A DNA stretch of 64,000 bases from NCBI RefSeq assembly GCF_041260155.1, contig NW_027248278.1:21194941-21258940 (forward strand). Reading direction: 5' to 3'. This DNA is from Ptychodera flava. Taxonomy: Eukaryota; Hemichordata; Enteropneusta; Ptychoderidae. Positions 35,620 to 49,194 of the stretch are shown in pieces. Numbering within the stretch: position 1 is the stretch's first letter; each line of letters starts with the position of its first letter. The notes under the pieces are model-generated. The model was not told the DNA's origin, did no database searches, and saw only the letters and a list, made by a program, of their open reading frames with translations. The position numbers were made by a program, and so were the translations under genes.

Positions 35620-36880
35620 ACTAACTCTCCGATTTGGAGAACCAGTAACCAAAATATTTTGAACGAAATTAAAATGTGGACTGAAAGTTGAAAACTACCA
35701 GGAACTATCCTCCTGTACTTGATTTTAAAATGTTTTCCTCCGACCAAATGGCTGTCTACCTCTCACCTCTAACCACCTTCTCCGAACACCTGTTGTCTAC
35801 TAATGACAGAAGATCCGTGTCTGCCATATCCCTGCTAAAAAGCTTTTATAACAGTCAATAAAACATACCGTTACTCTCTAAAAGAGGTTTTCAGAAGCAT
35901 CTGCTACGCAAAGGAATTAAACTTCCCAACACTAATAGTCTGCCCACCATTTTTTCAAGCCTCTGACCAAATGTGAGAGGTTTCTGTTGTAAACCAAATT
36001 AATTCATAATATTTCCTATACCTATTCATAAACAGATGAGTTAACCTCCACATTTTAGTTTACCTAACGCGTTTTGATAAATTAATGAATTATGTTCATT
36101 AAAATTGTCAGGTTTACTACTTTAGACAAGAAAAACAGTGTGATGAGTGATTATTTTTCAGTAGCACGATGATAGGTCTACGGGATGAAACGAACGGCAG
36201 GACAAAGGCACATATTGTCAGTTTCTTTTATATGCTAACAAGTTTTATGATATTTCGAATTCGTTAAAATAACAAGAAATATGACTTTCACGAGCCACTT
36301 TTGATTGCAAAAATAAATTCGAACTGATTAAATCTCTCATACATTACATATGGTTTCAAACTTAACCACAAAGCGGAACAGCGTTAAATGTTTACGTTGC
36401 AAGGTTCCCGATAGAAGATTATTGAATCTAATGTCCTTTCACGTTCAACGGGACTACTCTGTAACCTGCCCCAGATGGACAATCGTTCAATTTTTCTGGT
36501 CTACCTGAATGTTACACTGTATATCAAAGACACTTCGATTACAAAAAAGTAAACAATCGTATTTCAGCACTGTAAATATACATGACTCGTAAAGGTTGGC
36601 GGCTGTTGATGATTTGTAGTCGACTAATCTGATGTCAACAGGTGACGACAAATAAATGTTAAATGGATACTAACTGATTATAGTTTTAAGAGATATACCG
36701 CTAATGTCACGGGAGAAGGTGTAGGTATCGGATGACGTGTTCTGAAAATTAAACAAATTACGCACATGAACATTCCACCATTAGTATCAAATTGCTTTTA
36801 CTTCTCATCAACTCAATTTAACTCAGGTTAAGTCCCACAGTTTACAGTTTACGTATCTCAAAACATATTGCTGATGCTAC
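35620..36880. other. 5' flank of receptor 2
   Basis: AT-rich and without a supported gene. Similarity to the flanks of receptors 1 and 3 is weak here, in contrast to the strong match between 21120-22085 and 46120-46890. A non-coding first exon of receptor 2 is expected somewhere in this stretch or beyond, but cannot be placed. Confidence 0.4.
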
Positions 36881-36889
36881 TTATTTTAG

Positions 36890-38290
36890 AAAATTTGTCA
36901 TTCTATGGCTTTTGAAGAAAGTTGGACTCACGAGTTATATTTCTATACAATGCAAATATAAGTGATGTAAAGCAATAATTACAGAATGCCTTTCTATGAG
37001 CTTCCTTTATATCCAATTAGTGTGGATGTTTCCCCTTAAATGTGACCTACCTGTCAGTTAAACTTTTCTTTTATCCGGCTCACCTCGGCAGATATTCGTC
37101 AATGACGGCCTGAATAGGTTGTTTGTCATACTCCATAACACTTACTTTATATGTGGTCAAAGTCATTTATCAGAAGCCACAGCGGGCGTATGATCTCGGG
37201 TTTGTGAGTTTTGTACACTTCAAAAATGTGACAAGTTCCTATGAAAGTATTTTTCCATCCCAAAAATAAGTATAGGGCACTGCTTACCTTTACAATGAGA
37301 ATGGGTTCCCAGTCGTTGTCATCCTCAGCCCGCTGGTATTCTCAAACTACAGTCACCTTGTATTTCGCTATCTGATATGACGCTAGTTTTCCCGGGAAAT
37401 GGTCAAGTCCTATGCTACAGATTTTTGGCAACCTTCCAACCCATAAAATTGTCTTAACATATCACTAAATCATCCCAGATTAATCGAGTCTTAGGAATCA
37501 ATTGACAAATTAGTTTCATATGGCCTTTCACCCGACTGTAAGTTGAGGCTACAGGTCAATGTGTAACAGATCGGAGTCATAAGTGGTTACCTTCGAAACA
37601 ATGGCGAGTATGTTAATTAACATTTCCTGGTATGATGTCATAGAGTTTCAATTCGCCGAATTTACGAACTAAATATAGCCAGTTTCTCTAGGGTCTATGA
37701 TAAAGCCTACAAATAAGTTACAAATTTAGTTTCTATGCTTTCCTACATTTCGTTGCTGTACGATTTCACCTTTTTCGCTTATGAATGTCGTGGTTTTTTG
37801 CAAATGATAACTGCAATTATACTAATATACCGATTCAGATGATAACATAATGCATGTCATGTTCAGGATCTTACATCATTTAACATTGCTCTTTACATCA
37901 ACAGTCGAGTGTGACTGAATCTATCAGTTTTGATAGCAGATGAAAGGCATTTTTGAGTCAGCATTCTAAAAACAGCCGCTTTCAAGAATAAATCTTCCTC
38001 AATTTATTATTTTTGCGGACTAGATGGAGGCTATACATATACTCTTTTACAAAATTCCCGTATTTTTTTCCAAATTAAGTCGAGTGGCTTTTTTTGTCGA
38101 AAGCAGAGTAAATAGAAAAAATAGCAATTTTACCTCTCCTACCTCTCCTACTTTCAAAGACTGCCTACCAGGAAATAATGGCCCCTCCTTTCATGACAAG
38201 GTTGGAGAGTGAGGACTCAGCCGAACGACAAACATCGAGACAAAGAATACGCATGTACAGCTTCATATTGTACAAACAATGAATGTCCAA
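36890..38290 (+). repeat. Duplicated flanking module, copy at 37 kb
   Basis: About 1.4 kb that aligns in order with 52205-53980. Shared pieces are CAGAATGCCTTTCTAT, AGTCATTTATCAGAAGCCAC, CATTTCCTGGTATGATGTCA, and a last segment with GTCGAGTGG, CGAAAGCAGAG and ACAAACATCGAGACAAAGAA. Partial copies are at 4563-4780, 5575-5960 and 57690-57890. It is non-coding and marks the spacer between cassettes. Confidence 0.65.
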
Positions 38291-38924
38291 TATGGACTGG
38301 GCTGTCAGCCATAATTCGCATTTCAAGCGGAGTCAATGAGGTGGTGGTCTTTCCGTCAATCCTATAATTTATTTCGGTTTCATTGTTTGCTCAGGGACTA
38401 TTAACAACACACAGGGGGTTTAAAGGCTGTCGATATTAAAGGTATACAGTCACCTGTTATCTAAATATGTCCATATATGGTCAAAGGGGCGTGCCTTGAT
38501 ATTCAAAATGCCCGAGTGAGGGCGCTGGTTTTAAAAAGCGGCCACCCGCTTAAAATTTGTGATTGGTGTCAACGATACAAATTAAACAAACTTAAGACTG
38601 CTAAATCTACATTGTTGAAACAGAGCATGACTTCAAAATAACTTCTAAAGTGACAATTTCGTCGAATTTTCATGAAAGAGTAATCATTTTATGATCACAT
38701 TAATTCCAAATAATTAGCGGAAACACAAAATTCCACTCATAGTCAGCAGCGATTGAAACAGAGGAACATAAATGATGTAGATGAAAATTACACAAAGAGA
38801 AAGAGGAAATGTAAAGGGGAAATTTAGCTCTGCCGTTCGTCAAAAGAATAGCTGTGAGAATTGCGCCATGACATTCAATCACACAAAGCCCCCTTGTTTC
38901 GTTGTTATGTTCGAACAATTTTTG

Positions 38925-38928
<4 letters not shown>

Positions 38929-38983
<55 letters not shown>

Positions 38984-38986
38984 TTG
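38929..38986. repeat. (CT)n microsatellite
   Basis: A CT run interrupted by TTT near its right end. The nearby sequence (GTTATGTTCGAACAATTTTTG before it, and CTGTCCTCGAAGCGCATTC after it) belongs to the duplicated flank. Confidence 0.95.
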
Positions 38987-39189
38987 GATATCTGTCCTCG
39001 AAGCGCATTCTGCGTTAATAAAATTCTTGCCTTCTTTTCAATATGTCTTTTTGGTGTTCTCTGCTTCGCAAGTCCGTTTGTCAGAGTCAGCTGTCTGTTC
39101 CTTTTCGAGATCATAATATCTCAAAAAAATTTGCTTGAAAGAAGATTGGGCCATGTGCCAAATACCTTGTGACGTAGACAAGAGATACT

Positions 39190-41290
39190 GATAAGTAAAT
39201 GCAAAAGAAAAGACAAAATATTTTCTCTTTCCTGGGATACTCTTTGAGACAATTATAAATCTTCAAGATTCGCCGTATCCTTTACTTTTATAACTCGTCA
39301 TGCAGGTTTACAAATATAGGCCTTTAAGATTATCTTTTATTTATTTGTATCGTTGTAATTTAATCCACGTCATATTTTGAAAGTAAAGCTTACATGTTAT
39401 CTTGACCACATGTTGCAGGCAAAATTGATGCAAATTCCTTCTTCTACCCTTGATTGAATATGACATTACATGTTCAAATCATGTGAAATTATGTGTTATT
39501 TTGCCTTTTACTTAGGTCAATCGGTTAGAGTATTGGTTCGACCGTGTATAGCCTACAATCAAAATATCTGTTAAAAATATTAAACATACAATGATAAGAA
39601 GATCGAGGTCAGAGTTGAATATGATCAATGATTGAGTCAGCCATCATGAAACAAATGTACAAATGTAAACATAATTGTGTTATGTTGAAGATCACACCAT
39701 AAATCTGTACTTACAATAATTTTTGTGTCTTAAGTATAATTGTACATGAGAGATGGAAGGTTAATCACACATAATGGAACATTCATTTCCTGGGTGAGGG
39801 TCATACAAGTGAATAACATGGACTCTACATTGGTATATATACAGCAGTGCAATAAAGATACCGCGTAATTTACAATACTTAACTCTTTTGTTCAATGCAG
39901 CGTCAGACTTGCTGTAAATATATCAAATTGTTCGAAAAATAAAACATTAAATATTCACATCAGGAAAACGTTGCGTTTAAATGTATAGGCATAACTAGAT
40001 ACAAAATTGAAGGTTTTCAAGTATGTGTGGATAATACACTGGTCTGGATTGATGGTTAGTTAAAGTCACATGAGTCTAAAAAAACATCCGTATATGTATA
40101 TAATACGATTGTTCAGGAATATTGATCCAAATAAAAAGGAATAAGTAAAAAGGTTAGTGAACTCATCAGATATGATCCACCGAACCGACTTAAAATAACT
40201 GATAAGGGTATTTTTATTACCCTTATTAAAGATGTTGTTTACAATCATGAATTTTGCAAATCACAGTACGATTTCTGGCTGTTTCTATTAACTAAATTTA
40301 TTTGAACCTGCGCTCACTTTTTGATCTTTGCTTTATGTGTATACTCTCAAATGGTTTTGGAATGTAATTACAATGTTCTGAATATTCAAACTGCATATTT
40401 ATTGTTTCAGTGGACAAGGCTTGTTTAGCGTATAAACTGCTTAAATATTCGTATTTGCAGGCCTTAGTTTCAAACCCATAAATCTTTGTAGACGGCGTAG
40501 GCTTCAAGTAATATCACGTGTAACTGGAAAACACTGCATACAATCTTCTCTCTTAGGGGTCCTTTCACTAGAGCTGGGTATTTCGCGACTAATTTGATCA
40601 TCTTAGAAATTTGTTCTTGCTAATTGTCATGTTTGGCGAAGTCACCAACACTCGTCGCGATTACACGATCATCGAAGCTGGTCCAGTTTCAATTTGCGTC
40701 TAATTTTTACATCTCAATTCTCGATGTCTCCTTGAAAATTTTGGTATCTCTTCGGTTGTATCCTTCACGCTGGCTTTTGAATCATATTCCTTTTTTATTC
40801 ATATAACCATCCGTATATGATACAGTATATGATACAGTATTCTTTGGAAGTATCTATCGAAAAATGCTGTCGATTCACGATTGAATTGAAAACGTAGTCC
40901 GTCTTTGAATAACACGATTGGAACTAATTTGGATTAATTGGATGGTGAGATAATGTCTGTTTAATCTGCAAATGTAAGCTTAAAGAAAGAAAATAGTATT
41001 CACCTACTCGCAAATGGTCTTGCATTGTGAATAAAATATTCCGAAAGTTAAAAGACATATGTTTACTTGTTTAATGGTTCAGGCTCGTTTGTCATATTAG
41101 CGGCTATAAGTATTCATATTGGCAGGCCTTGCAAATCCATAATCGTCGTAGATGGCGTAAGGCACCATCGATTTTCGACGCCATTACGAGATCATCAGAG
41201 CTACCCCAGTTTCACTTTGGGTCTAATTTTAAATTCTCATTTCTCGATATCTCCTGAACATTTGGCATCACTTCTGCTGCATCATTCTCG
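39190..41290. other. 3' flank of receptor 3
   Basis: Non-coding; matches 28240-30120 in pieces. 40980-41290 closely matches 29820-30120 (CACCTACTCGCAAATGGTCTTGC onward), the region just downstream of the receptor 2 tail exon. One end of the short MITE (ACACGATTGGAACTAATTTG) lies at about 40912. A possible AATAAA for receptor 3 transcripts is at 40799-40794 on the minus strand, about 500 bases after the stop; this is only a candidate. Confidence 0.45.
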
Positions 41291-41297
41291 CTCGCAT

Positions 41298-42063
41298 TTA
41301 CATTATTTGTGTTTTTTCTGAGGTACTTTCTAATTTATCGTACTCTGTTTCATCTGTGCTAGATAAACACGTTGACTCTTCACAAGGCTGACTATTTGAT
41401 AAGCTATCATAGCCTGCATCATCGGTACTCGGTAAACGCTCAAACTCCACACCATTCTTGTCCTTTACACTGGAATGACTTTGCTTCTGACACTTTGAAT
41501 ACCGAAGTCCATCTAATTTATCATACTCATTATCTGCTTTATCTGATCCCAAATTAAAATGAAGGCCGGAAAGTGGAACGATAGCATATGGGCCTTCGTA
41601 GAATTCGTCCGTCGTTGGCGAGAAGTTGTTCCATGTCGCCGGTCGGTGAGCAACAACAGCTTTTCTCCCATGCTTAAGATCTGCTGTAATTCTCCGTTGA
41701 TGGCTAATCCCGGGTGATCCTGCCTCACTGTTCGTTGGAATATCATACGGATTGTCATCCATTTCGTCATTTATTGTAATTGCAGGGTTGTTTTCTCCAT
41801 TTTCAGTTTCAGCATTCGTCATCCCAGTACCGTCCATCCTGGGTGACCCAGTCTCACTGATCGTCGGTGTGTCATATGGGTTGTCATCCGTTTCGTCATC
41901 AACGTTCACTGCGACGCTGGTTTCTGTGTTGCCACTGGAATGTGGCTGTTGAGATGACTCAGCAATATCGACTCCATTGTTATTTCTCGCACATTCGTTC
42001 AATGTTTCCAAGAATTTCGATTCCTGAAATTCGTCCGTTGCCACAACAGTTGCATCAGCATTT
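41298..42063 (-). CDS. Receptor 3 tail exon
   Basis: The acceptor TTTAG precedes an exon beginning NADATVVATDEFQES. The two NPYD motifs lie in duplicated contexts (VDDETDDNPYD and INDEMDDNPYD). The distal half (AVVAHRPATWNNFSPTTDEF to SEKTQIM) is almost the same as in receptor 2, at protein and DNA level. The tail is acidic and Ser/Thr-rich. Confidence 0.9.
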
Positions 42064-45000
42064 CTAAATGTGTAAGCAGGACAGAAGATTTCTTATTGTG
42101 ACGACATTAGCGAAGTCATTACCAACACAAACAATTTAGCGAATTACTCGTTTCATATGCCGATGATATTTTGATAAGTATTTTGGTACTTATGTTGGCT
42201 TTCAGTTGTGTACTGATCTTGTCAGTAAAGATAATACTCCTCACATTATAACGTTCTATAACTATGTCACTGCTTGTCTTTGTTAACGAAAGATTTAAGA
42301 CTGAAATAAACAGCAACTTGAAAGCATTTATCTAGTAAGAGGTCTGGAATTCAAGGGGGGTTTGTATAATTGCTTACTTCAATAATTTGATCGCCCACAG
42401 GGCACAAACATTTTGTAAGAAATGCTTTTAATATTTTCAAAGCATGTTCCTGTAATGGCATTTTGAATACTCATGCATGTGACATTTTGCGCCAATGAGC
42501 ACCTTTTTAATGCTTCTATTGCTTTTCATGATCTGGTGCATCAGCAAACGCTATTAAAGACAAAGTATGATGTGTTTTATCAACACTTTCTCAAACGGTT
42601 CTTTAATACCATTACCTTTTAATGTTTCAAACCCACAACATATTGCGTCAAACATAATGGACAGAAGCAGTGATACTTTATAAAACCTTATCGAACATAT
42701 CCTTCAGACCTTTACATTCATACCTTACAAATTGCAATGGTAAGAATACACACTGCAGTGACGTAGAGAGCTCTGACATAAAATGTATATTCACCTGACT
42801 TTCGTTGTAAAAGTATCAAAATTTACAATCAATATGTTCAGACGTCATATATGTAGCCCACTGAATCAAGATAATACTACAGTGTACTACTCCCGTACAT
42901 TGTCATCGAGAAGTGTAAGATCGATAATCGTATAATTATGTTGGTATTTGCTACTTTTTTAATTCTTGATATGTTACTTTGTGTAAAATCAAATATTTTT
43001 TTGTCGGCAAGTCAGTCAACTGTTAAGAAAGCATAAAATAAGCCCATCCTTACCTCTTTCTTCTTTTCTTTTTCAGAGTGAGAACGACAGTACCTATGAA
43101 TATGGTCAAAGCGATAATGCTAGCAACGCCTCCAATCAGTATAGCTATTAGAATCGACCTTCTCTTTTTCTTTCGTGTGCTTACAAAACCAACTTCCGAG
43201 GGAAGTGTAGTTTGAATACCGTCGCCAACGTCATGATCAGCTGAAATGAAAAGAGCGGGTAAAACATAATTATTTGTAGGCTATTTAGCAGAAGCTGCAC
43301 GATGGGCTGTCTTACGCCTCTTTTTTCTTCAAGGATACTTAATTAGTCTCTTTGCTCTTCCTATTTGTTCCTTTTCAGAATCAGTATTGTTGTTAAAGTA
43401 ACTTGAAATATGGTAGTATTGCCTCTATCAAAGTCTAACTCATTCTCGCGAACTAATGCACTACATCGTCCCCACGCATTGTTGCCATAGTCTGGCATGG
43501 CACGATGGTTTATGAAAATTATATTACTGCACTATTTACTACTGAATGTGACAGCCTAAATTCCTGAAGAAAATTTAAACTTTACATTGCATGGAGGAGC
43601 GAACAAATTGACCTCCTGAAAGACTGGCCAAATAAAAAGTATTGCGATTAAGAATCTTAATATAGAATTTAAACAACAACATGTATTTCAGATATCAACA
43701 AGCCCTAACAAAGATTTCTCGGTATTACAAAAGAGTTTTACCTGGCTGGGTAACTTTTACATCCACGGAGATATTACATACAGGACCACTCCATTCATCA
43801 GGGCATTCACAATTGAAATGGTCTTCTATGCATTTACCACCATTTTCACATCTAATGTGATTGACAAATTTTCATTATTAAAGGGAACATCAGTACGAAA
43901 TGCTGTGCAAGTTTGCATGGAGCTGTTTTCCAATGAATCGTCTGTTACCTAAGACAATGTCGCATATCATTAAAATTACGTTTACAATGTCGGAAAATCA
44001 TGAACGCTATTTTAACTATGTTTTTAGGTATCTACAGTTCCGACACAAACTTAGATAAATCCCTTTACATAAATGTTTTAGCAGTATATGGTACTGATTC
44101 TTACTTCTTCATAAGAAATCTGTAGGTACACTAAGGAAGTATTTTTTTTACTTTTAATTTTAGAAACTACTTGTTTATCTTCGAAAAAAATGACAAATCT
44201 ATACACTTTCGCTCTTCGCCATCATGTCAACGATAAAATCATTCTTTGTGATTTTAGTTGAGATCACTCTCTTTAGAAATTTATATCCACGATATGAAAG
44301 AGAATAAAAATGTTCACCTCTCCACGTCCGGACAGTCACCAGAAATATGATAACAGGTTTTAGCACAATAACATACGGGACATCGTTGTTTGCAGCTATC
44401 GCCATAGAAACCAGATTTACAAGGATTGGTACAACTAACACCAGTCCATCCAGGTTTACAAGACATACAGGTATCATCCTTACAGATTACACAATTGTCA
44501 GGACAGGGTTGCTCACAATGATGACCGGTCCATCCACTCTTACACTGACATGTACCAGTCACGTGATTGCAGTCACCATGCATACATTCACATACCTGTG
44601 AACAGTCAGTTCCATAGTAACCTTCATCACACTTTTGATCACATCTGTCGCCTTGCCAACCAGGCGTGCACAAACAGTCACTATTAGAAATGCTGCAAGT
44701 GTCTCCATTGTAACAACGAAGGCACCTGTCCTCACAGAATGTTGCTTCATTTGCGGCAGTGTCACACACGGTACAGTCAGACCCCGTCCAACCATCTGCA
44801 CATTTACAATCTGTCCCATCTTCATTAGTGCAGGTGGCTCCATTAAAACATGTGCATTTCTGTTCACAGCTGTAGCCATAGTAGCCCGGCTTACAAGAGC
44901 ATCGACCATCGAATGGGTCACATCTTTCGTTAATCGAGCAGTTACAAGGTAAACATGAAGGTCCAGAGAAACCATCTTGACAAACACATTCTCCAGTTTC

Positions 45001-45939
45001 ACTGTTACACATATTATTTGGGAGACATGAGCACACGAACTCACAGCGCGCACCGTAAAAGCCATTGGTACAGGAACAGGTGCCGTCAGTTAAGCAGGTA
45101 GCATCGTTTTCACAATTACATGAAAACGCACAGTTTTCTCCAAAATAGTGTCCAGGACAATCACAAGATCCGTCACGTTTGTTACATGTTCCACCATTTT
45201 CACATGTACAATTCTTCTTACAAAAAGAGCCATACCGGCCGTCAGGACACTCTTCAGGTTATAAAAGTCAAAATAGAAAGATAGTGTAAAGAGCGAAGGC
45301 AGTGACAGGCAGCTACAAACTTACTGCATGTACTACTGAAAATTTGCAAAAACACTTTCTGTATATCACATGCATTGGCATAGGATAGATATAACATATA
45401 TAAAGAAAGGAAAAGTCTACAGCAGATGTAGTAAACAAAAGAAAGTGATCAAGGAAAAAAAGAATCATACCAATACAGTTCTCTGTGATGTTAGTAGATA
45501 TATCCTTGTAGTAACCATCGCAACACGTAAACACTCTGAAAAATTAGTATCAGAGAAGAAAAAGTCAAGTGACTTCACTTCACAAAATTCCGCGTTATGA
45601 CATTTATTTTTCTCAAAACTGGAAAAATGGTGTTCAATTTACGGTATCGATTTATAACGGGACTTATAGAGTATAATACGGATATAAACACAATTCGTGT
45701 GTTTTCTTTCCACATAAAAAACAAAACAAAACAAAACCATCGACGGAATACTTTTTGAATGAGTGAACCACTTACTTCATTTCCCCAGGTATTTCGTACA
45801 GCAGACAGCCGTGTGGATCGCCTGGTCCTGTCCGCCACGGAATAGTGGTGTCAACGCTTGAAGATAATGCAGCACACATTAATGTTGACAATACCACTAT
45901 TGCGTAATTCAGTCGCTTGTGGGGCACGGTGCGTTCCAT
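41298..45939 (-). CDS. Receptor 3: EGF-repeat transmembrane receptor with tyrosine-rich tail
   Basis: Six coding exons join to 741 residues: 45939-45776, 45535-45471, 45251-44318, 43851-43742, 43240-43054, 42063-41298. All junctions are GT-AG and the total is 2226 nt in frame. Order: signal peptide (LNYAIVVLSTLMCAALSS), DPHGC...[11 protein letters not shown] module, about nine EGF-like repeats plus one, membrane helix (about residues 454-480) flanked by RKKKRRS and KKKRRKR, tail of about 260 residues. The tail has NPYDT, NPYDI, GPYAIV, EYDKLD, GYDSLS and EYDKLE. The YxxL motifs are spaced 34 and 19 residues apart, wider than a classical ITAM. This is the most complete copy. Phagocytic or scavenger receptor function is inferred from the family. 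Confidence 0.92.
43054..43240 (-). CDS. Receptor 3 exon 5: membrane helix
   Basis: 187 bp: stalk (DHDVGDGIQTTLPSEV), basic lead-in (RKKKRRS), helix (ILIGGVASIIALTIFIGTVV) and a basic stop-transfer. Splice sites and phases equal those of the other two copies. Confidence 0.9.
44318..45251 (-). CDS. Receptor 3 exon 3: EGF-like repeats
   Basis: 934 bp, open throughout. The nine units run from [16 protein letters not shown] to CYHISGDCPDVER. It is nearly identical to receptor 1 across the fourth to sixth repeats ([35 protein letters not shown]). It differs more from receptor 2 in the same region. Confidence 0.9.
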
Positions 45940-46119
45940 GACGTAAATACAATCTTTAGGGAATATATCCTAAAACAAATGCATATTTTGTTTGAGAATA
46001 TGTGTCAATACATAGGTACACAAGGGCAACCGACCATCCCATGTTCTTTTGTATTAAATGTACATTTCATTGTTTCGGTACTTGACATAACTTTACAAGA
46101 AAACATAAGGCATCAGCAA

Positions 46120-46960
46120 CCACATTGAAATGTTTTCTTGCCTTAACTTAGTTTTCATCTTTCAGGTCCCCACCGAAACTCCTCGCTAGCCATCTCCTGG
46201 TGACTAAAGGGTCCATTTTTCTCTATCCCTATAACAAAGGTTTTCAACTGTCATCCTCAAACCGAATCCTTGCCCTTGCCCTAGCCCACCCGACTGGCTT
46301 CACAAAGTCGTGCACTAATTCAAAGAATAACCTTCCCTACCCGTAGCCTATTGATATGCTAAAATGTCCTTTAACAAGCCTTTCACTGTCCACTGAAACG
46401 AAGCAAAGGAGACTGTCCGACCAGAAACTCTTCAGCGGACGCTAAACACCTATTTCTCGGTAAGTTTTATTGGATGTCACTACATCATAAAATATTAAAA
46501 TTAGTGTAATGTAGTATAACATAGGCTGCCGATACCGACTGTTTGTCAAATAGAAGCTAGTTCACTGAAAAGTTTGAATTTTATGAGACCATCAAACACT
46601 CCAAAACTTCCCGTAATGTCTTTCTCTAGACATGTCTTTCTCTAAACATGTCATCCTAGTTGTGGTTTCTCCTGATGTGCCCTTTGTAAAAGTTAATGGC
46701 CATAATGAACTTTTAAACGATAACATGGTCACTTTCATCAGGACTCTTTCAAGGACTATTCAGTACAATTAACAGGGTGATTGATGTACCGTACGTAATA
46801 TCCTAACAGATTCTGGGTAAACGACGCATACCCATTCAACGAAGATGTAACGTTATCGGCATCCACCAAGCGGGACTTTCCAATAGTCTTACAGAGTTTG
46901 TAGTCAAGACTACGTGTATAAGCCCTTGAAATAAAAGTACGAGGGGCACAACATCGATGA
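46120..46960. other. 5' flank of receptor 3
   Basis: Non-coding; matches 21120-22085 upstream of receptor 1 in order, but without the microsatellites found there. This shows that the duplicated unit extends at least 1 kb upstream of the coding region. Confidence 0.6.
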
Positions 46961-47199
46961 TATTTCTTGTGAAAATGTGACATCGCACATCCGGTGTCAT
47001 AGAAGGCAATATTAAGTACACCATGAATGAGGAGATGGTTCAACCTGTAACAATATTCACATTAATTGTAACTTTTTATTTATTTTAAGTGTTCATGTTC
47101 TGTTTATAAAATACACACTTTCTTTCTTCTCCAAACATCATGTCATAAAGTTTACTGTTCAAGTTCGTGTTAAACTCCGCTTGTGTGTAATGCCGGATG

Positions 47200-47700
47200 T
47201 CAATATCAATTATATATCGAACGTCGAGCGCTCCATTGGATTCAATGGTGACTCGCCGATTACGTCGCGGGTCGCATAGTCATCACTGGACTGAAAGTGA
47301 ACCGGAACTATTTTCAACTTGACAACTTTTGGATGTGAAAGTCTTGAAATTTCATGTTTTGCACAGAAATTCGGTTTTTGGGAAATTTCGCATAAAAATA
47401 TCGATCAACCGCATAACAGTAGTTTAAATATATCAATGCGCCATTCGATGATGAAAATCGTTCTACTGCTGACAGTTTTTCGTCTAACTGAAAATAAAGC
47501 ATTTGACTATAATTTGCCAATAAACGTAAATATTTTTGGTGCAAGCTGAGTAAGAGAGGCATGTAATAAAAACATTATAGCCCAACAAGGGACTATGTAC
47601 CCTCGGGGCAGGAGACAATTTGCCCTCCTTACGTCGGGCAAATAGTCACCTACCCTCGGGCACATAGTCCCATGTTTGGGCTATAATATATACGATAACA
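47200..47700. repeat. Repeat shared with the hAT-like element interior, with hairpin end
   Basis: Matches 60510-61005: TCGCGGG...CGCATAGTCATCA, GAACCGGAACTA, CAACTTGACAACTT, CGCATAACAGT, TTTAAATATATCAATG. The last 115 bp (about 47576-47690) form an imperfect hairpin whose arms are TATAGCCCAA...GGGACTATGT and ACATAGTCCC...TTGGGCTATA, with CCCTCGGG inside. The CAGGGCTCGAAATTA ends seen at 60 kb are absent here. Confidence 0.7.
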
Positions 47701-49190
47701 TGTATATTGTAGATGGCGTACACTTGCGGTGTGTTCGCAAGGGTAATACTTTAAATATACTTTTAAGTAGAAGAAGAGCGTGGACTTGTTACTTAAAAAG
47801 AAATTAAAACAGTCTTTGACATTTATGAGCACCAGAAAAATATTCTCTTTACATTGGACTAGCGCTGAAATAGGAGATCGTCATGACCCCTACGTGACCT
47901 TGCATCCTGCTATATTAGACTTCTTTGTAAAAGTTTACTTTAACATAGTTCTGCGCAACGAAAAAGCAACTTCCTGCTGGAAAATTAGCTGTATCAGCAA
48001 TACGGTTCAGAATATTGAGAATGTTATTACTCTTTACAGAGTGTTCAGACTCTTTTGAGGATTGATTCCTAAAAATGCCTTGAAAAGGTCAATAGTGGTT
48101 TTATTTACAGGGTATGTTGTTGATGCAAAAAATCAACATCCCTCTTTCGAGTGTGTATTTGCTTTTCTGCCATAGAATTCGTAGTTTCAGCGGGATGGGC
48201 TTCAATTTTCCTCAAACATTTGCTATGTTCAAACGATTCTTACGTCACGAAAGTTTCGGAGTACAATCGTTTCAGTTACTGAATAGCCGAGTTTTATGCG
48301 ACGGCTTCCTATCGCGCTAGCAATATATACACTAGTTTACTTCAATTCATGCCAAAAATAGCCCTAGGCGAAAGTCCAAGAAGATTGTGTTACGGCTGGT
48401 ACAACATTATCTTCAACATATTGTATAGTGAGCATATTGGCTAATTGTAGTCTAGCGACTAGCAGTGTGTGAAACTCACACAAAATCTCTACTGACCAAG
48501 CGGGCAAGCAACTGTAGAAAATCACTGGCCCTAAAGAAATCATCTGGTGCGATCCTCAGGTCAAATCCAAATATATATAGTGTAGATTTTTACCCGCGCT
48601 CACTATAGGGGCCTAGAAAAGTTGATCGAAAATATAAAAAGACACCACTTCAACATCCGAACATCAAACTGATTTTGTGCCGTTTAATTCTTTTAAAGGA
48701 AAGCTAATGAAGATGACTATAAAAACCAAAAGTTTGGGCAACTGATCAGTGAAAGGTTAAGCTCAAACACATAAAACATTTCTGTTTCTTAAAACAGCCT
48801 TTAACAACAAGTATTTCTAACATTGAGAAAACGAGCATGAGCGTGGGCTTGAAATATGTACGTGGCAACACGAAAAAGCTAAGTGTCCAGAACTCCGATC
48901 AGGGATGAGTACAAACACCGGATCACACACAAATGGAGTCATTACAACAGTTGACTATTTCAAAAACGATTCTGGCTTCTCCTCTTTGAGGGAAGATGAC
49001 TATCATCAAATCCAAGGAAAGGAATACAAAAAACTAGGCCAATTGATGAAGAGAAAAAAATGCTAGTGTCGAAACCCACGTGAAAAGACGAATCTCAAAA
49101 ATGTAATTTTTACAGGTGACCAAGGCAAATGGCCATCAAGGTCAAATTACAATCAAGGCGCGATTTTGCACAATGTTTAAATCTCGAACA
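47701..49190. other. Non-coding stretch, no recognised content
   Basis: No gene is supported. The longest open frame (47780-48058, 92 codons) has no recognisable domain and no partner copy. No repeat boundary was found. Confidence 0.35.
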
Positions 49191-49194
49191 TTTA

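Noticed and set aside
38700-39116. Frames rich in Arg-Glu or Ser-Leu around (CT)n tracts
   Set aside because: Simple-repeat translations; also at 27810-28028, 58032-58229, 59783-60215 and 62778-62984.
44347-45065. Long open frames opposite or out of phase with the EGF exons
   Set aside because: Shadows of the coding frame; they lack cysteine spacing and splice-compatible phases. The same applies at 13826-14660 and 34014-34943.
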